From an uncultured Flavobacterium sp. (lineage in GTDB: Bacteria > Bacteroidota > Bacteroidia > Flavobacteriales > Flavobacteriaceae), in the NCBI RefSeq assembly GCF_946479975.1, contig NZ_CAMLIX010000064.1:1-21024 (forward strand): DNA of 21,024 nt, given 5' to 3'. The notes below the pieces were generated by a model that was not told the DNA's origin, searched no databases, and saw only the letters and a list, made by a program, of their open reading frames with translations. Below are positions 1 through 8,300 of this stretch, piece by piece. Numbering within the stretch: the first letter of the stretch is position 1; the number at the start of each line of letters is the position of its first letter. Made by a program: the position numbers and the translations under genes.

Positions 1-50
1 TTAGGAATGCAGAAAATGAATTAAGAAATCAGATAGATAAAACGAATTAA
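1..50 (+). CDS. Possible C-terminal end of an upstream gene (partial)
   Basis: Reading frame 3 is open from the window edge to a TAA at 48-50 and encodes RNAENELRNQIDKTN. The hydrophilic, charged composition is compatible with the tail of a real protein. The other two + frames close within 24 bases. The stretch is too short to identify a family. The hairpin repeat at 63-143 follows 12 bases later and would serve as its transcript end. Confidence 0.35.
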   Translation, partial: RNAENELRNQIDKTN

Positions 51-62
51 CATTTTTCTTTT

Positions 63-143
63 CCTGCAAGGTTTTCAAAACCTTGTAGGTATGATTATTT
101 TTGGACTGAAACACCTACAAGTTTTTGAAAACCTTGCAAGAGG
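63..143. repeat. Inverted repeat with GGTTTT-C-AAAACC arms
   Basis: The left arm at 63-90 and right arm at 113-143 are reverse complements over about 26 bases, with one mismatch and a small insertion near the outer end. A 22-base spacer separates them. Each arm contains its own near or perfect palindrome; in the left arm it is CAAGGTTTTCAAAACCTTG. A hairpin inside a hairpin like this is typical of dispersed palindromic elements in Flavobacterium. It could also terminate the gene ending at 50. The two GGTTTTAAAACC or GATTTTAAAATC terminators near 17.0 and 18.0 kb share the same tip design. Confidence 0.75.
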
Positions 144-197
144 TGAAAATAAAAAAACTTACAAAAACGCAATAAACATTCTTTCGAACAAAACTTT

Positions 198-241
198 TGT
201 GATTATTATCACAAAAAAGGCGGTTAAAATTCGTAATTTTA
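198..241 (+). promoter_or_regulatory. CRP/FNR-type palindrome and possible -7 box upstream of the hydroxylase
   Basis: Positions 198-213 read TGTGATTATTATCACA, a perfect match to the TGTGA-N6-TCACA half-site arrangement recognised by many CRP/FNR-family regulators. The symmetry extends outward to CTTTTGTGAT and ATCACAAAA. A sequence one base off the Bacteroidota -7 box (TAATTTTA for TAnnTTTG) lies at 234-241. If that is the -7 box, transcription starts near 245-248 and the palindrome is centred about 40-42 bases upstream, the classic class II activator position. No -33 TTTG is suitably spaced, which fits activator dependence. The palindrome is directly visible; the regulator is inferred. Confidence 0.5.
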
Positions 242-266
242 CATTTTAACCAAGAACGTTTTCGAA

Positions 267-2036
267 ATGAATCCAAATATTGAAACCAATCCGCTTTTAG
301 ATCGATTGCCTAAACATTTACAGCAATTTATTAAGCCACAAGATTATAGTGATTACACTCCTATCAATCAAGCAGTTTGGCGATATGTAATGCGCAAAAA
401 TGTAGATTATCTTTCTAAAGTTGCGCATCATTCTTATTTGGATGGATTGAAGAAAACCGGAATCGAAGTTGATTCTATTCCGAGTATGTATGGAATGAAC
501 CGAATTCTAAGCGAAATTGGCTGGGCTGCCGTTGCCGTTGATGGCTTTATTCCGCCAAATGCTTTTATGGAATTTCAGGCTTATAATGTATTGGTTATTG
601 CTTCAGATATCCGTCAATTGGAACATATTGAATATACTCCAGCTCCAGACATCATACACGAAGGTGCAGGCCACGCTCCTATTATTGCCAATCCTGAATA
701 CGCAGAATATTTGAGACGTTTTGGCGAAATTGGCTGTAAAGCTATTTCTTCTCATAAAGATTATCAAATGTACGAGGCGATTCGTCTGCTTTCTATTTTG
801 AAAGAAGCCGAAGATACGCCACAAGACAAAATCGACGAAGCTGAAAAAGCAGTTTCCGATTTGCAAAATGATATGGGCGAATTGTCTGAAATGGCTCAAA
901 TTCGAAACCTGCATTGGTGGACAGTAGAATATGGTTTGATTGGAACTGTAGAAAATCCGAAAATTTATGGTGCGGGATTGCTTTCATCAATTGGAGAAAG
1001 CGCGCATTGTATGACGGATATTGTGAAGAAAATCCCTTATGATATTTCTGCTGCAAATCAGAATTTTGATATTACGCAGTTGCAACCGCAGCTTTATGTA
1101 ACGCCTACTTTTTCTCATTTGAGTTTGATTTTAGAAGAATTTGCCAATAAAATGGCATTACGAACTGGCGGTTTATCAGGAATTAAAAAACTAATTCAAT
1201 CGAATGCTTTAGGAACAATTGAATTGAGTACTGGTTTACAAATTTCAGGCGTTTTCACTAATGTAATTGAAGAAGAAGGAAAACCAGTTTACATTCAAAC
1301 TACTGGAAAAACAGCACTTTCTAACCGTGAAAAAGAATTAGTAGGCCACGGAACATTAACACATCCAGACGGATTTGGAAGTCCGATTGGTAAATTGAAA
1401 GGCTTCAATTTGGCGATTGAAGATATGAGTCCGATGGACTTGCAAGCTTACAATATTGTTGAAGGCGAAAAGATAAAATTAGAGTTTGAAGGTAATATTA
1501 TTGTTGAAGGTGAAATTATTACGGGTTCTAGAAATCTTCACGGCGAAATCATCTTAATTAGTTTTAAAAACTGTACTGTAACGTATGGCGAAACGATTTT
1601 GTTTCAGCCAGAATGGGGAAACTACGATATGGCGATTGGTAAAAAAGTGATTTCTGCTTTTTCCGGTCCAGCCGATGTGAATAGTTTTGATTTGATAAAT
1701 ATCGTTCCGACAACGAAAACTATTAAAGCAAAACATACTGACGAACGTGATGAATTGGAACATTTATATGAAATTGTTCGTGATATTCGAAACAATAAAA
1801 ACCCTAAAACTGAATTGCAATCTGTTTTTGAAAAACTAAAAAATAATCATGCAAACGATTGGTTATTATCGATTGAAATTGCTGAACTTTTAAAAGATTC
1901 AGATGAAAAACAACTTTTACAGGAAGTTTTGGTTTACTTGGATCAATTGAAAGTAAAACGTCTGGAAGTTGCGCATTTAATTTCTGGCGGATTGGATTTG
2001 ATTTTTGATGGTTCTAATTTGCCACAAAGGCACTAA
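267..2036 (+). CDS. Aromatic amino acid hydroxylase (phenylalanine 4-monooxygenase family), long form
   Basis: This is a non-haem iron, pterin-dependent hydroxylase, most likely converting phenylalanine to tyrosine in the cytosol. The catalytic domain occupies roughly residues 1-290. It carries HEGAGH with iron ligands H131 and H136, a WWTVEYGL stretch whose E221 is the third ligand, and the pterin-pocket GAGLLSSIGE around residues 236-244. Classical family members have about 40 residues between the second His and the Glu; here there are 85. The extra charged helical segment (about residues 160-210) is therefore an insertion. Another 300 residues follow the catalytic domain with no domain I recognise. 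The ATG at 267 follows the putative promoter closely. The last codons (LPQRH and stop) come from a dispersed repeat. Family assignment is firm; exact substrate (Phe, Tyr or Trp) is inferred. Confidence 0.9.
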   Translation: MNPNIETNPLLDRLPKHLQQFIKPQDYSDYTPINQAVWRYVMRKNVDYLSKVAHHSYLDGLKKTGIEVDSIPSMYGMNRILSEIGWAAVAVDGFIPPNAFMEFQAYNVLVIASDIRQLEHIEYTPAPDIIHEGAGHAPIIANPEYAEYLRRFGEIGCKAISSHKDYQMYEAIRLLSILKEAEDTPQDKIDEAEKAVSDLQNDMGELSEMAQIRNLHWWTVEYGLIGTVENPKIYGAGLLSSIGESAHCMTDIVKKIPYDISAANQNFDITQLQPQLYVTPTFSHLSLILEEFANKMALRTGGLSGIKKLIQSNALGTIELSTGLQISGVFTNVIEEEGKPVYIQTTGKTALSNREKELVGHGTLTHPDGFGSPIGKLKGFNLAIEDMSPMDLQAYNIVEGEKIKLEFEGNIIVEGEIITGSRNLHGEIILISFKNCTVTYGETILFQPEWGNYDMAIGKKVISAFSGPADVNSFDLINIVPTTKTIKAKHTDERDELEHLYEIVRDIRNNKNPKTELQSVFEKLKNNHANDWLLSIEIAELLKDSDEKQLLQEVLVYLDQLKVKRLEVAHLISGGLDLIFDGSNLPQRH

Positions 2037-2065
2037 GGTTTTGCTGAAAGTTAAAACGTTCTGTT

Positions 2066-2170
2066 TTGTCATTTCGACTGAAAGGAGAAATCACACTCGT
2101 ATATCGGACAAAGATTGACGATATTCTTTGTTGAATTTCTAGTGTGATTTCTCCTTCGCCGAAATGACAA
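2066..2170. repeat. 105-bp inverted-repeat element, copy 1
   Basis: The left arm (2066-2097) and right arm (2141-2170) are reverse complements over about 30 bases, differing only around the CGACTGAA/CGGCGAA segment. Arm core: GAAGGAGAAATC with TTGTCATTTCG outside it. The 43-base spacer holds a small CAAAGA/TCTTTG hairpin. A second copy with the same arms and related spacer lies at 16895-16995. Both sit between convergent genes, so the fold could act as a two-way transcript end. Partial outer arms (about 2021-2040 and 2183-2206, CAAAGG-AC and TAAG-TTTT segments) suggest it landed inside an older repeat. No coding potential is seen in this 179-base gap between genes. Confidence 0.85.
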
Positions 2171-2215
2171 GATTGTGAAAAAATCTTAGAAACTTTGTCC
2201 CTTTGATCCTCAAAA

Positions 2216-2845
2216 CTAAAGCTTCAAATCTGTATTAAAATCTTTATCTGACTCAATAGTTTTCCCGTTGTATTGCAACTTCCAACCCATAGAATTAGTT
2301 AGAATTAAGATCTTAGACAACTCGCTGATTAATCTATTTTGGGCGTTTGTTTTAAGTGAAGATTTTTCGATTTTTTTAGCCAGATTTGCTTTTACCGATT
2401 TGTTGATTTTATTGTAATCGTCTCCTGTAAAGGGATTCAGTTTACTTTGTTCTACATCATAAAACTTGATATCTGGATTGATCTTTATTTCTTCTTTCGG
2501 AATATTTAAAATCGTAATAGTTTTGTTTTTTTCATCAATATCATATTTCATTTGATGCAAATCGTAGGCAACGGTAACATCTGCATTCACGATAATGAGC
2601 GCTTTTTTTTCAAAAGAAACCATGTCCATTAAGTATTTCTGCTGGTTTTTATAAGTAAGAACTTCTGAAAAATGTCCTTCGGTGACAACCAATTTTCCAA
2701 CGTTAAGTATCTGCTGCTGAATTAAACTGGTATTATATTCAATTCCTGAATCGTCGTCTTTTTTGAATTCGCAATATTTAAAAGCGAGAACAATTAATAC
2801 AACAATGATTCCTATACCTATAGCTCTTTTGATCAAGTTTTGCAT
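2216..2845 (-). CDS. DUF4230 family membrane-anchored protein
   Basis: This 209-residue protein has one N-terminal membrane segment (about residues 7-23, rich in I, V and L) followed by a hydrophilic domain. That suggests an inner-membrane anchor with the rest in the periplasm. The overall pattern matches the DUF4230 family as I know it: the phrase LVVTEGHFSEV near residue 52, the alternating strands VNADVTVAYDL and KTITILNIPKEEI, then a C-terminal helix pair. No function is established for this family, and no catalytic residues stand out. It is the last gene of a - strand series but is separated from tamL by 183 bases containing a repeat element, so it may have its own promoter. Confidence 0.75.
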   Translation of the reverse strand: MQNLIKRAIGIGIIVVLIVLAFKYCEFKKDDDSGIEYNTSLIQQQILNVGKLVVTEGHFSEVLTYKNQQKYLMDMVSFEKKALIIVNADVTVAYDLHQMKYDIDEKNKTITILNIPKEEIKINPDIKFYDVEQSKLNPFTGDDYNKINKSVKANLAKKIEKSSLKTNAQNRLISELSKILILTNSMGWKLQYNGKTIESDKDFNTDLKL

Positions 2846-2885
2846 TCTAGTAAAATATATTTAGACGAATTTACTTCTTTTTTTG

Positions 2886-3028
2886 TTTTTTTTCGCCACG
2901 AATTCACGAATTTTCGCTAATAACTTTGAGTATAAGATATTTGTATTTCACAAATTAAAATTTGAGAAATTTGAAACAAATAACAAACACAGATTAGATT
3001 TAATTCGTGAATTCGTGGCGAAAAAAAA
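2886..3028. repeat. MITE-like element with perfect 27-bp terminal inverted repeats
   Basis: Positions 2886-2912 and 3002-3028 are exact reverse complements (27 of 27). The arms begin with eight T and continue CGCCACGAATTCACGAATT. The 89-base A+T-rich spacer carries an internal palindrome, CAAATTAAAATTTG, at 2951-2964. The right arm abuts the stop codon of tamL directly, so the folded arm with its T-run would end the tamL transcript. No open frame of note lies inside. Short size, perfect termini and absence of coding sequence fit a non-autonomous dispersed element. No target duplication was identified. Confidence 0.8.
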
Positions 3029-5347
3029 TTAAAACGGATATCCAATCGCGATATTTAAAATCAAATTGTCTTTTCTCCAAGAACCGCTTCCGAAATTAAT
3101 ATCATCAATTACCCATCTTTGTCCGTCTGGCAATGCTGGATTTCTAAGCGGAATCGCTAAATCTGTTCTTAAGACCAAAAATGACAAATCGAAACGTAAC
3201 CCCGCTCCTGCTCCAATTGCAAGTTCTTTCATGAAATTTTTTGAAATTTCTGCCCCAGGTTTACTCGGATCGGCGTTTAGAAGCCAAATATTACCTGCAT
3301 CTACAAATAAAGCACCTCTTACAATGCTAAAAAGTTTTGCGCGATATTCTGTATTTAATTCTAATTTTAAATCGGCAGATTGATCTGGCGTAAAATTATT
3401 ATTGATTGGCGGCGGAATAACATAACTACCAGGCCCTAAAGTCCTTGCTCTAAAAGCTCTTACACTATTGGTTCCTCCCACTACAAATTGTTTTGATGCG
3501 GGAAGTGTATTAGAGTTTCCGTAGGCAAATCCAGCTCCAACTATTATCCTACTTGCTAATTCGCTTTCTTTACCCAACTTTAAATAATGCCTGAAATCGG
3601 TTTTGATTTTTACATATTGGCTGAACGGAACATCAAAAATGGTTTTAACATCATCTTTTTTGTAATTTGCTCCTGTAACTAAACCCGTAATATTTCCAGC
3701 CAAATCCAATTCACCATTAAAATAAATGGTGTTTTTTCGACGTTTTTGCATCGTGTTCGTATAGGTGTAGCTGTAGGTTGGACCAAAAATCAATTGTTTT
3801 TCAATAACTTTTCGCAAAGCTTCATCCTGTTGCATACTTGCCTCGTATTCTGGCGTTACATGATTTGGACTCACATAAGTCACATCAATTACATTCAGCT
3901 GATGTTCTTTTCTAACATTCTCTTTCCACAAATAACCAAATGAAGTATTAAAAGAATTCAGCGCATACAATTGCGTTCTTTTTTGATATTCATAACGTAA
4001 AGTTGCTTTGGTTCTTGGCACGAATTCGCTATTTCCTTCAATCTTAAAAGGTGTAACAAATCTTGGCCAAGTCAAACTAACTTCTCCTCCAAGTTTGTAA
4101 ATATTCTTTCCTTTATTTACTCCTCCAAGCTGAAAATCGGCTCCTCCAAAAACAGAAGCCGTGAACAATTCAGCTCCTTTTAAAAAGTTTCTATTGTTCC
4201 AATTCAAGTTTATTTCGGTACCAGTATAACTAGCCGAATTTGTTTTACCAATAACTTCGACACGAATGAATTTTTTAGGCAATAGAGTTAGATAATAATA
4301 CGAATCCAACGTATTCGGAATCGAATCTGAAAGTTTAAATTCGTTTTTGACAAAGCTAAATGTTCCCAGATTTACGAATCGGTTTAAGGTCAAATTATGA
4401 TCTTTTCTGTTGTAGACGTCTCCTTTTTTAAAATAAATTGTTCGGTCGTAAATTCTTGGTTTAAAAGTATCTGCGGTATCAATTATGGTAAAATCTTTAT
4501 ATTGTGTGATATTCTTTTTTCTGTAAACCGCAGTGTCATTCGTAAGAGAATAATTTGGATAAACGAAGATGTTACCTATTTTATATGATGTTAAGGCTTT
4601 AGCAGGCGTATCGTCTTTGATAACCAATCTGATTTTTACTTCATGATCGCCTTTACTGCTGTCTACTTTTGCTAAAATATAATCTGGATTAAAGTAGAAA
4701 TAACCTTTCTCTTTTAATCGCGCATCAATTCTTTCTCTTTCTGCTTTAATAACATCCAAATCATAAGGTTTTCCAACTTTCAATAAACTTCTTCTGTGGC
4801 TTCTTGCAATGATTTTAGACATTTTAAGAGAATCATCAGGAAACGTCACACTTTTTATAATGTACTGTTTTCTAGGCGTAACCGTATATTCTGCCGTAAC
4901 TCTTTTGTTTCTAGCAGTAGAATCTGCGCTTACACGAGTCTTAAAATAACCTCTATTTTCTGTAAAGTTTCTTAAAACCGAAGCATTATAATCTAAATCA
5001 ACCTGACTGAAAAGTACCGGCGCCTCGCCTACTTTATTTCTTAGCCAATATCTAATTCCTTTTTCCTTTTTAGGTTCGCCTGCAAGATTGTAAATCCATA
5101 ATTTTGGTCGTAAACCGAAAATTTGTTTGTTGGGTTTTGGACGCAATAAAGTTTCCAATTCAGATTCTAAAGCTTTTCGATCTTTCTTTTTCATAATCGA
5201 ATCTTTTACAGTAACAGAGCCACCTGTATACAGCAAATCGCCTTCCGGAAGATATTTTGTATTACTGCATCCTACAATAAAAAACAAGGAAAACAGTGCG
5301 ATACACTTTATATAAAATGGGTTTATATGATTATGTTTTTTGCTCAT
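3029..5347 (-). CDS. tamL: TamL: BamA/TamA-family outer-membrane lipoprotein
   Basis: This is the outer-membrane partner of TamB in Bacteroidota, thought to help insert or supply outer-membrane components. It has 772 residues. A signal peptide ends in IVGC with lipidated C27, followed by SNTKYLPEGD, characteristic of TamL. POTRA-like alpha/beta repeats occupy roughly residues 30-350 (for example KQYIIKSVTF and the PYDLDVIKAERERID segment). The C-terminal half is an Omp85 beta-barrel ending in an aromatic-rich strand with terminal F. The Omp85 lid-loop motif appears as VRAF (629-632) rather than the usual VRGF, followed by RARTLGPGSY. The start at 5347 overlaps the end of tamB by 17 bases, implying coupled translation. 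The inverted repeat at 2886-3028 follows the stop immediately. Confidence 0.9.
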   Translation of the reverse strand: MSKKHNHINPFYIKCIALFSLFFIVGCSNTKYLPEGDLLYTGGSVTVKDSIMKKKDRKALESELETLLRPKPNKQIFGLRPKLWIYNLAGEPKKEKGIRYWLRNKVGEAPVLFSQVDLDYNASVLRNFTENRGYFKTRVSADSTARNKRVTAEYTVTPRKQYIIKSVTFPDDSLKMSKIIARSHRRSLLKVGKPYDLDVIKAERERIDARLKEKGYFYFNPDYILAKVDSSKGDHEVKIRLVIKDDTPAKALTSYKIGNIFVYPNYSLTNDTAVYRKKNITQYKDFTIIDTADTFKPRIYDRTIYFKKGDVYNRKDHNLTLNRFVNLGTFSFVKNEFKLSDSIPNTLDSYYYLTLLPKKFIRVEVIGKTNSASYTGTEINLNWNNRNFLKGAELFTASVFGGADFQLGGVNKGKNIYKLGGEVSLTWPRFVTPFKIEGNSEFVPRTKATLRYEYQKRTQLYALNSFNTSFGYLWKENVRKEHQLNVIDVTYVSPNHVTPEYEASMQQDEALRKVIEKQLIFGPTYSYTYTNTMQKRRKNTIYFNGELDLAGNITGLVTGANYKKDDVKTIFDVPFSQYVKIKTDFRHYLKLGKESELASRIIVGAGFAYGNSNTLPASKQFVVGGTNSVRAFRARTLGPGSYVIPPPINNNFTPDQSADLKLELNTEYRAKLFSIVRGALFVDAGNIWLLNADPSKPGAEISKNFMKELAIGAGAGLRFDLSFLVLRTDLAIPLRNPALPDGQRWVIDDINFGSGSWRKDNLILNIAIGYPF

Positions 5348-8300
5348 TTCCTTTAATTTGATTTTCTTCTTCGTTCTCTTGCAGTTTTTCTTTTTCCTTT
5401 TGTTCTTGCTTCTTTTTCTTCTCTTTTTCTTTACGAACTTTCTCTTCTCTTATTAATTCTCTTTCTGCTTCGCTGCGATGAAAAAGTTCTCTGAATTTAT
5501 TATAACTCATCGTGATTACAAAAGCAACACCCGTTTCTACAACTTGACCTTCAACGGCAACTTGATATTGATTTTTACGATACGCACGAACCATATAACG
5601 GCCGTCTTTTGTTAATTGATAATCAAGTGCTACGTCGCCTGCGATATTGGTACTTTCTTCGTTTGCACGTTCTCCTTCAACTCCAAAACTGCTTCCTACT
5701 GTAACTTTCAATCTGTCGTCGAGTAATTTTTTAGAAACCTCAACATTCAAATCGGTTCTGTTTTGCATCGTTCCCGTAGTGTAATCTTCACTTGATTCTA
5801 AGTCGAAATTAACTTCAAATCCTGAAATTAAATCTCCTGCAAGATTGTTTAATTGCTGCGAAAGTATTTTGCTCACACTTTGTCTGGCAAAAGATTCTGC
5901 ATTTGTGCCACCGCTTTCGCTTGAAAACGGATTCTCACCAACAAATCTGTTCAATAATAAAAGGGCAAAAACCTGTTTGTTTAACTCTGCTGGATCTTGT
6001 TCCAATTGTTTTAATTTCGCCTGCGTCAATTCTACAACATCCGAAGAAACATTATAATTTCCTTCAGGAAGTACAATTCCAAACGAAATTTCTGGTTTCA
6101 ATAATTCTCCGTTCATTTTCAGTAAAGTCTGAAATGGAAGTTTTTGTTTGTATGTATTTTGAACGGCAACTGTTTTATCTTTCAACTGATTTCCTAATAA
6201 ATCAATTGGCGCCGTGTCAACTTTATAAATTGCTGTAATATTTAAAGTCGCCATCGTAGGTTCGCCATTCCAGGTAATAAAACTTCCTTTCTGAATTTCG
6301 AATTTTCTTTTTATTCCGTTGAAATTCATTTGATAAGAACCGTCTGAAAACTCATATTTCCCAGTCAAAGTTGTTTTTCCAGACTGATCGATTCCGCCAA
6401 CTAATTCTGCTTCTCCTTTCAAATTCAAGAAATCTCCATTTGCTTTGTCAATTAGCAACGTTAATTCGGCTTCTTTATCAATCGAAATCCCGACATTAAC
6501 GTTCATTCCTTTTATTTCAGACTGATTCAGCTGACTTTGCAACTCAACAGTCTGTTTTAGGTACATATTATCTTCATCAACAAATTCTACAATTCCCTCA
6601 CGATCAGCAATTGAAGGATCTGATTGCGGCATTACAACTGTAAATTTGGTTTCTTTATTGATTTTGATTGTTCCGTCAATCGAAGGACTGTCTAAATCTC
6701 CTTTGATGTTTAATTTTGTATCTAAAAATAAATCTCCGTAAAACAAATCATTGTCTTTTGCTTTGGAATTGATGGCTCTAAAATCATTAGCTTCTAACAA
6801 TAAATCGAAATTGTATTTTCTAAAATCTGCCGATTTGATATTTCCATTTACATACAATTCATTATCATTTTCATCAAAAATTGAGAATTTATCAAATGAA
6901 ATGGTTTCATTATTAAACGTGATTTTTTCTTTACCAATTTTAAAATAAGAATTCAACTGCGTTACTTTAAAAGCAGCGTCGTTAAAATTCAATTCTCCGT
7001 TAATTCTTGGAGTTGTTGTATTTCCTGTAATTTTAAAATTCCCTGATAAATAACCTTTCCCTTCAGAAATATTATCCATACTGAAACCTTGAATACTCGC
7101 AATATTCAGTTTGTTGATATCGACATCAAAATCAAAAGTTCCAGCGTCTAATTTATAATCTCCGTTCAGTTTAAGATCGTTTCCTTCATCACTTAAACTC
7201 ACATTCGCCGCAAGTGTATTCGCAGTTTTATTATCAACTTTTATTTCTAAATCGCCTACTTTATCTCCTTTAAAAGTAAAATCATCAATTTTTAAATCAG
7301 ATGTAAAAGTTGGATTCGTCATCACATTTTCAACCAATGCATTTCCGTTAATCAAACCTTGCATCAACAATTCGTCTTTTTTAACCATATTCATAATGGT
7401 TTCGATTTTGAAGTTTACAAAATCAACTTTCAAAGGCGGATTGTTTTGAGTTCCCTGCGATTGAATTTTTAATTCATTTCCGTTATTACTTAAATTGAAT
7501 TTATTGATATAAATTCGTTTGTCTCCCAATTCAATTGAGTTTTCCGGATCCAGAATCCACTTATCATAATTCAAAACAAAATTTTCTGCATCTAATTTTA
7601 TGATGTTTTTAGAATCTTCTGCTTTAAATTCACCGGCAATAAAGTATTGCTGTTTTTGTTTTGCATCCTGAACTTCAAGTGCATAAGTCAAATTATTATT
7701 TTGAACTTGTCCTGTTAAACTCGTAAACGGAATTTTTAAAGAACCGCTTTCGATTGTAGCGATAGAAATAGAATATTCTAAAGCATCTTCTTTGGCTTCA
7801 ATATTTATTTTTCCGTCAGAAATAGTATTATCTGCGTAAGTAATTCTCGGAATTGTCCCGTGAACTTCTAAAGAATCTGTTATATTATTGTATTTTCCTG
7901 TAATTTTAATTGGCTCTAAACCTGTTAATTTCGGAATCAATTTAAATAAAATCGGATCGTTGTCTACAGAAAGTGTGAAAGCTAATCTTTGTTCATCTGA
8001 TTCTCCGTTTACTTTCGGATTTTTCAAATCGATATATTTCGACAATGATTTTTTCATCGCCGCAACAAGCGTTGTCAATTTGTATTTTCCGTCAACTTCG
8101 GCTTTTAAAAACTGAGAAGAAAGTTTAATATTATTTCTTGTTTGATCTGAAAACGCAATTACGCGAACTGAATCTAAAACAATTGGTTCTTTGTCCTGTA
8201 AAATTTGAGCATTCGACAAAAACACTTTTCCGTTCAAATAATCTGGATTACTGTTTGTAATATCGGCGTCGACATTTCCACGAAGTTTCATTGGACCCGC

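Noticed and set aside
603..914. 103-residue open frame antisense to the hydroxylase
   Set aside because: It covers the iron-binding region of the + strand gene; no promoter or signal for an antisense gene was seen.
4016..4030. GCACGAATTCGC sequence inside tamL resembling the arm of the 2886-3028 element
   Set aside because: The match is short, lies in normal coding sequence and lacks the rest of the arm.
5337..5480. Repeat-like E/K codon run at the 3' end of tamB
   Set aside because: It is in frame and consistent with a charged protein tail; no DNA-level unit length could be seen.
5903..6238. 111-residue open frame on the + strand inside tamB
   Set aside because: It is antisense to a well-supported TamB domain and has no recognisable protein features; it is a by-product of the tamB codon pattern.
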